Source: DASYRX01 sp035253645
GTDB lineage: Bacteria; Gemmatimonadota; Gemmatimonadetes; Gemmatimonadales; Gemmatimonadaceae
Assembly (NCBI GenBank): GCA_035253645.1
Contig: DATFBW010000322.1
Span: 1-17,026, forward strand
Direction: 5' to 3'
Length of the DNA stretch: 17,026 nucleotides
Part shown: positions 15,020 through 17,026 of the stretch, piece by piece
Position numbering within the stretch: position 1 is the stretch's first letter
Layout: the number at the start of each line of letters is the position of its first letter
Notes under the pieces: generated by a model
The model's input: the letters and a program-made list of their open reading frames with translations, nothing else
Databases searched by the model: none
What the model was told of the DNA's origin: nothing
Position numbers and translations under genes: made by a program

Positions 15020-16201
15020 TTAGGCAGCGGCATTTTCGATTGCTGTCCATGATTTGCGCCGAAGCGGAACGACCTGGCCGTACGTCAGCACGCGCCATAA
15101 CCACTCAGCAGGCCCGAAGCGGAAGGCTCGCAACCAGGCGACGCTAAAAGCCGTCAACGCCGCGAATAATGCGATCGTTGCGATCGGCACCAGCACGGGC
15201 CGGATAGGGGCGAGACCCAGCGCGTAACCGGAAAACAGGAGATCCAGCACCGCGATTTGAGCAAGATAGTTGGTCAGAGCCATACGCCCCGCTGTCCCCA
15301 CGATGCGCAAGCGCGTGAGCACCTGCGGACGATAGGCGAAGAGCAGCAGCGCCGCGCCGACATAGGTGAACGTCAACCATTGATCGCGCACGAGGCCGAA
15401 GAGCGCCGCGGTCAACGATGACGGGAACACCCAGTTCGCTCCCAGCCAGGACACGAAGCCAAAGACCATCATGCACGCGATCCCGCTCGTGTGCGCGCGT
15501 GGGTTCTCGAAGATTCGATGCCTAACGGCAAGGAGACCGACGATGAACAACGCGAGCGTCACCCCTGGCATGAAGAAGAAGGAGCGCGTGTAGAACCATG
15601 CCATGTGATGCAGACGCGCGGACAGCAGCACCGCATAACTCGCCTGCGATTCTGCACTCGTTAGGGCGCCGTGCACGCTTTGGGCGAGCGCGCGCTGCGC
15701 CCGGGTGGCTGCCAGCGTTGCCTCGGGTCCCGCAGACGCCTGCGTGTACACGCCGGAGAGGGCGTTGAACAATGCTACGGACACGGCGGAAAGAATCGCC
15801 GTAACAATCAATGCGCGCGTGGACCAGTTGCGCACGAAGAGCAGGGCGAACCCCCACACCGCATAGCCTAACAACACGTTGAAACCGAAGAAGGCGTGTG
15901 CTGCAAACCCGAAGACCGCGAGCACAAGGAGCCGCCGCAGGTAGAGAACGACGAATGGCGCGTCGCGCGCTTCGGCGCGACGCAGCTGCAGCGCGAAGCC
16001 GGCACCGAACAACAGCGCAAAGGTTCCATGCGACTTCGTCTCGACCAGTCGCCAGATCAGCGTGCGCACGATTTCATCGAAGCCCGGCACCTCGGCGGAC
16101 CGCACATGAAAGTGCACGAGAATCATCCCGAAGAGCGCCAAGCCACGCAGCACATCCAGCGACTGGACGCGCTCCAACGGCTCCGGCGACTGCGTTGCCA
16201 A
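15020..16201 (-). CDS. DUF418-family multi-pass membrane protein
   Basis: The protein has 393 residues. The N-terminus RVQSLDVLRGLALFGMILVHF (about 11-31) is the typical first helix of the DUF418/YeiB-like group. The C-terminal block (about 303-375) matches the DUF418 signature: TAGRMALTNYLAQ, then WLRAFRFGPAEWLWRVLTYG. About eight to ten hydrophobic helices lie between. The function of DUF418 proteins is not established; they are often discussed as putative membrane acyltransferase-like or transport proteins. The first codon is TTG at 16201, only 4 nt after the TAG of the upstream serine hydrolase gene. It is supported by the Shine-Dalgarno AAGAGG 10 nt upstream and by the lack of another start before the first helix. 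The two genes are therefore cotranscribed and probably translationally coupled. The TAA stop lies in the recurring word GTTAGGC at 15019-15025. Confidence 0.92.
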   Translation of the reverse strand: MATQSPEPLERVQSLDVLRGLALFGMILVHFHVRSAEVPGFDEIVRTLIWRLVETKSHGTFALLFGAGFALQLRRAEARDAPFVVLYLRRLLVLAVFGFAAHAFFGFNVLLGYAVWGFALLFVRNWSTRALIVTAILSAVSVALFNALSGVYTQASAGPEATLAATRAQRALAQSVHGALTSAESQASYAVLLSARLHHMAWFYTRSFFFMPGVTLALFIVGLLAVRHRIFENPRAHTSGIACMMVFGFVSWLGANWVFPSSLTAALFGLVRDQWLTFTYVGAALLLFAYRPQVLTRLRIVGTAGRMALTNYLAQIAVLDLLFSGYALGLAPIRPVLVPIATIALFAALTAFSVAWLRAFRFGPAEWLWRVLTYGQVVPLRRKSWTAIENAAA

Positions 16202-16205
16202 AATG

Positions 16206-17026
16206 CTACGGCCTCTTCAGCAGGACCGTGTTCTGAAAGATCCGATCGACGCGAACGCTTACCACCTTGGAGCCATCACGGATGAACGTGATGCGCTCGC
16301 GCCCCCGAGCGAACGTGTCTTTGTCCAACGGCGTCAGAGCGGCCGCCGGTTGGTTGCCCTGCTTCACAGTGAGCCGCCCACTGTCAGCGGCAAATGTGAG
16401 CGATAGCGTCCCACCGCGTCCAACCCCCTGGTACGTACCAGCATACGCCGACAGATCCCCATTGGCCGCCACGTTAGGTGCCGCGCCACCTCGGCCAAGG
16501 ACGGTCGTGACAATAGATGCCGCGATGTCGTCGGCCGACACAGGCCCTGCGGTGTTCACCAGAACCACCACCGCCATCTTCTCGCGCGGCACCCAGATCG
16601 TCGACGAGAGGAAGCCGTTGATTCCGCCGCCGTGCTCGATCACGTCGTGGCCCGCGAGCGTATGCACCGCCACGCCTTTGGCATAACGCAGCCGCGTGCC
16701 GTCATTCAGCGTGTCCGGACTGATGAGCGAGCGGTACGCGCGCTCGGGGAGGACGCGGCCGCCATGCAACGCCTGCAGCCAGGTCAACAGGTCCGCCGCG
16801 CTGCTGCATAACGAGCCGGCAGCATAAGGGTATGTATGGTCGATAAAACCCTTGAGCTGCAGCACGCCGCCAGGTCCCATGTCATATCCGTGCGCCCGGT
16901 TCTTTACCACCTGCCGTTCGTTACAGTAATGCGACTCCTTCATGCCTAACGGCTCAAAGAAGCGCTTCGCGACGAAATCGGCGTACGACGTGCCGGAGAC
17001 CTTCTCGATGATCAAACCGGCCAGGA
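16206..17026 (-). CDS. Beta-lactamase-fold serine hydrolase, partial (N-terminus outside window)
   Basis: The frame is still open at the right edge, where it reads LAGLIIEKVSGTSYADFV, a standard internal segment of class C beta-lactamase/D-alanyl-D-alanine carboxypeptidase-like hydrolases. The catalytic SxxK and the YxN motifs should lie beyond the window. Visible family features are RFFEPLGMKESHY, then AAGSLCSSAADLLTWLQALHGG, then the third active-site box in the form HGGGINGF. A C-terminal beta-rich domain (YAGTYQGVGRGGTLSLTF to the end) is of the kind often found after the catalytic domain. Such proteins cleave esters, amides or peptides in the periplasm, usually after secretion. The signal peptide, if any, is not in the window. 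The gene is followed after 4 nt by the DUF418 membrane protein gene. Confidence 0.9.
   Translation of the reverse strand, partial: LAGLIIEKVSGTSYADFVAKRFFEPLGMKESHYCNERQVVKNRAHGYDMGPGGVLQLKGFIDHTYPYAAGSLCSSAADLLTWLQALHGGRVLPERAYRSLISPDTLNDGTRLRYAKGVAVHTLAGHDVIEHGGGINGFLSSTIWVPREKMAVVVLVNTAGPVSADDIAASIVTTVLGRGGAAPNVAANGDLSAYAGTYQGVGRGGTLSLTFAADSGRLTVKQGNQPAAALTPLDKDTFARGRERITFIRDGSKVVSVRVDRIFQNTVLLKRP
16212..16217 (-). promoter_or_regulatory. Shine-Dalgarno for TTG start of DUF418 gene
   Basis: The minus strand reads AAGAGG inside the last codons of the upstream gene, 10 nt before the TTG at 16201. It supports the unusual start codon and translational coupling. Confidence 0.5.

Larger units (their letters stand above)
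144..16950. repeat. Dispersed over-represented word YGTTAGGY (43 copies)
   Basis: Hand-counted GTTAGG on the plus strand (first base): 144, 643, 2584, 3472, 4966, 5922, 6042, 7508, 8239, 8521, 9340, 10350, 10602, 11221, 11461, 12122, 12675, 12776, 13085, 13252, 13572, 14031, 14460, 14751, 15019, 15660, 16473. On the minus strand (first plus-strand base of the 7-mer NCCTAAC): 1291, 1474, 1789, 2200, 2812, 3268, 4240, 4573, 5729, 9079, 9940, 10650, 11661, 15520, 15866, 16944. The 3' neighbour is C in 34, T in 8 and G in 1. The 5' neighbour is C in 33, T in 8, A in 1 and G in 1. Every gene carries at least one copy. Assuming about 64% GC and independent bases, some 6 to 7 copies would be expected. 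Confidence 0.85.

Noticed and set aside
1..17026. CRISPR array, tRNA, rRNA, insertion sequence or phage genes
   Set aside because: No regularly spaced direct repeats, no cloverleaf or rRNA-like sequence, and no transposase or integrase motifs were seen. The dispersed GTTAGG word is too short and irregularly spaced to be a CRISPR repeat.

Overview
This is a GC-rich, gene-dense window of chromosomal character. It holds twelve protein-coding genes, one of them cut by the right edge. No RNA genes, insertion sequences, phage genes or CRISPR arrays were seen. The gene content suggests a Gram-negative heterotroph outside the classical Bacteroidetes, most likely Gemmatimonadota. The clues are a SusC/SusD pair in a GC-rich genome, several lipoprotein or Sec-type signal peptides, a PDZ-tailed M28 peptidase, YtcJ-like amidohydrolases and HEAT-repeat proteins. 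That placement is an inference from gene content and was not tested phylogenetically.

Layout, left to right. (1) 1-4805: a minus-strand outer-membrane uptake operon, susC-like TonB-dependent receptor followed by a susD-like lipoprotein. A hairpin terminator lies beyond susD (92-123), and a promoter with an adjacent dyad is possible upstream of susC (4710-4750). (2) 4806-7000: a minus-strand pair, an M28 metallopeptidase lipoprotein with a PDZ domain and, 8 nt downstream, an HDAC-like deacetylase. (3) 7094-8749: a plus-strand cytoplasmic HEAT-repeat protein, divergent from the M28 gene. (4) 8776-11948: a minus-strand three-gene operon, exported YtcJ-like amidohydrolase, small membrane protein and M42 aminopeptidase. 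(5) 12027-14937: a plus-strand pair that overlaps by 17 bp, an MFS transporter and a second YtcJ-like amidohydrolase with a lipobox, divergent from block 4. (6) 15020-17026: a minus-strand pair, a partial beta-lactamase-fold serine hydrolase followed by a DUF418-type membrane protein with a TTG start.

The theme is capture and breakdown of peptides and amides. It combines outer-membrane import, periplasmic or surface hydrolases (M28, two amidohydrolases, serine hydrolase), an inner-membrane transporter and a cytoplasmic aminopeptidase and deacetylase. The substrates cannot be read from the sequence.

The most unusual signal is not a gene. A short non-palindromic word, GTTAGG with pyrimidines on both sides (consensus YGTTAGGY, best form CGTTAGGC), occurs 43 times by hand count, about once per 400 bp. 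It is found in every gene, on both strands and in every permitted reading frame, and in three cases it supplies the stop codon. This looks like a genome-wide DNA-level motif comparable in kind to HIP1, DNA uptake sequences or Chi.
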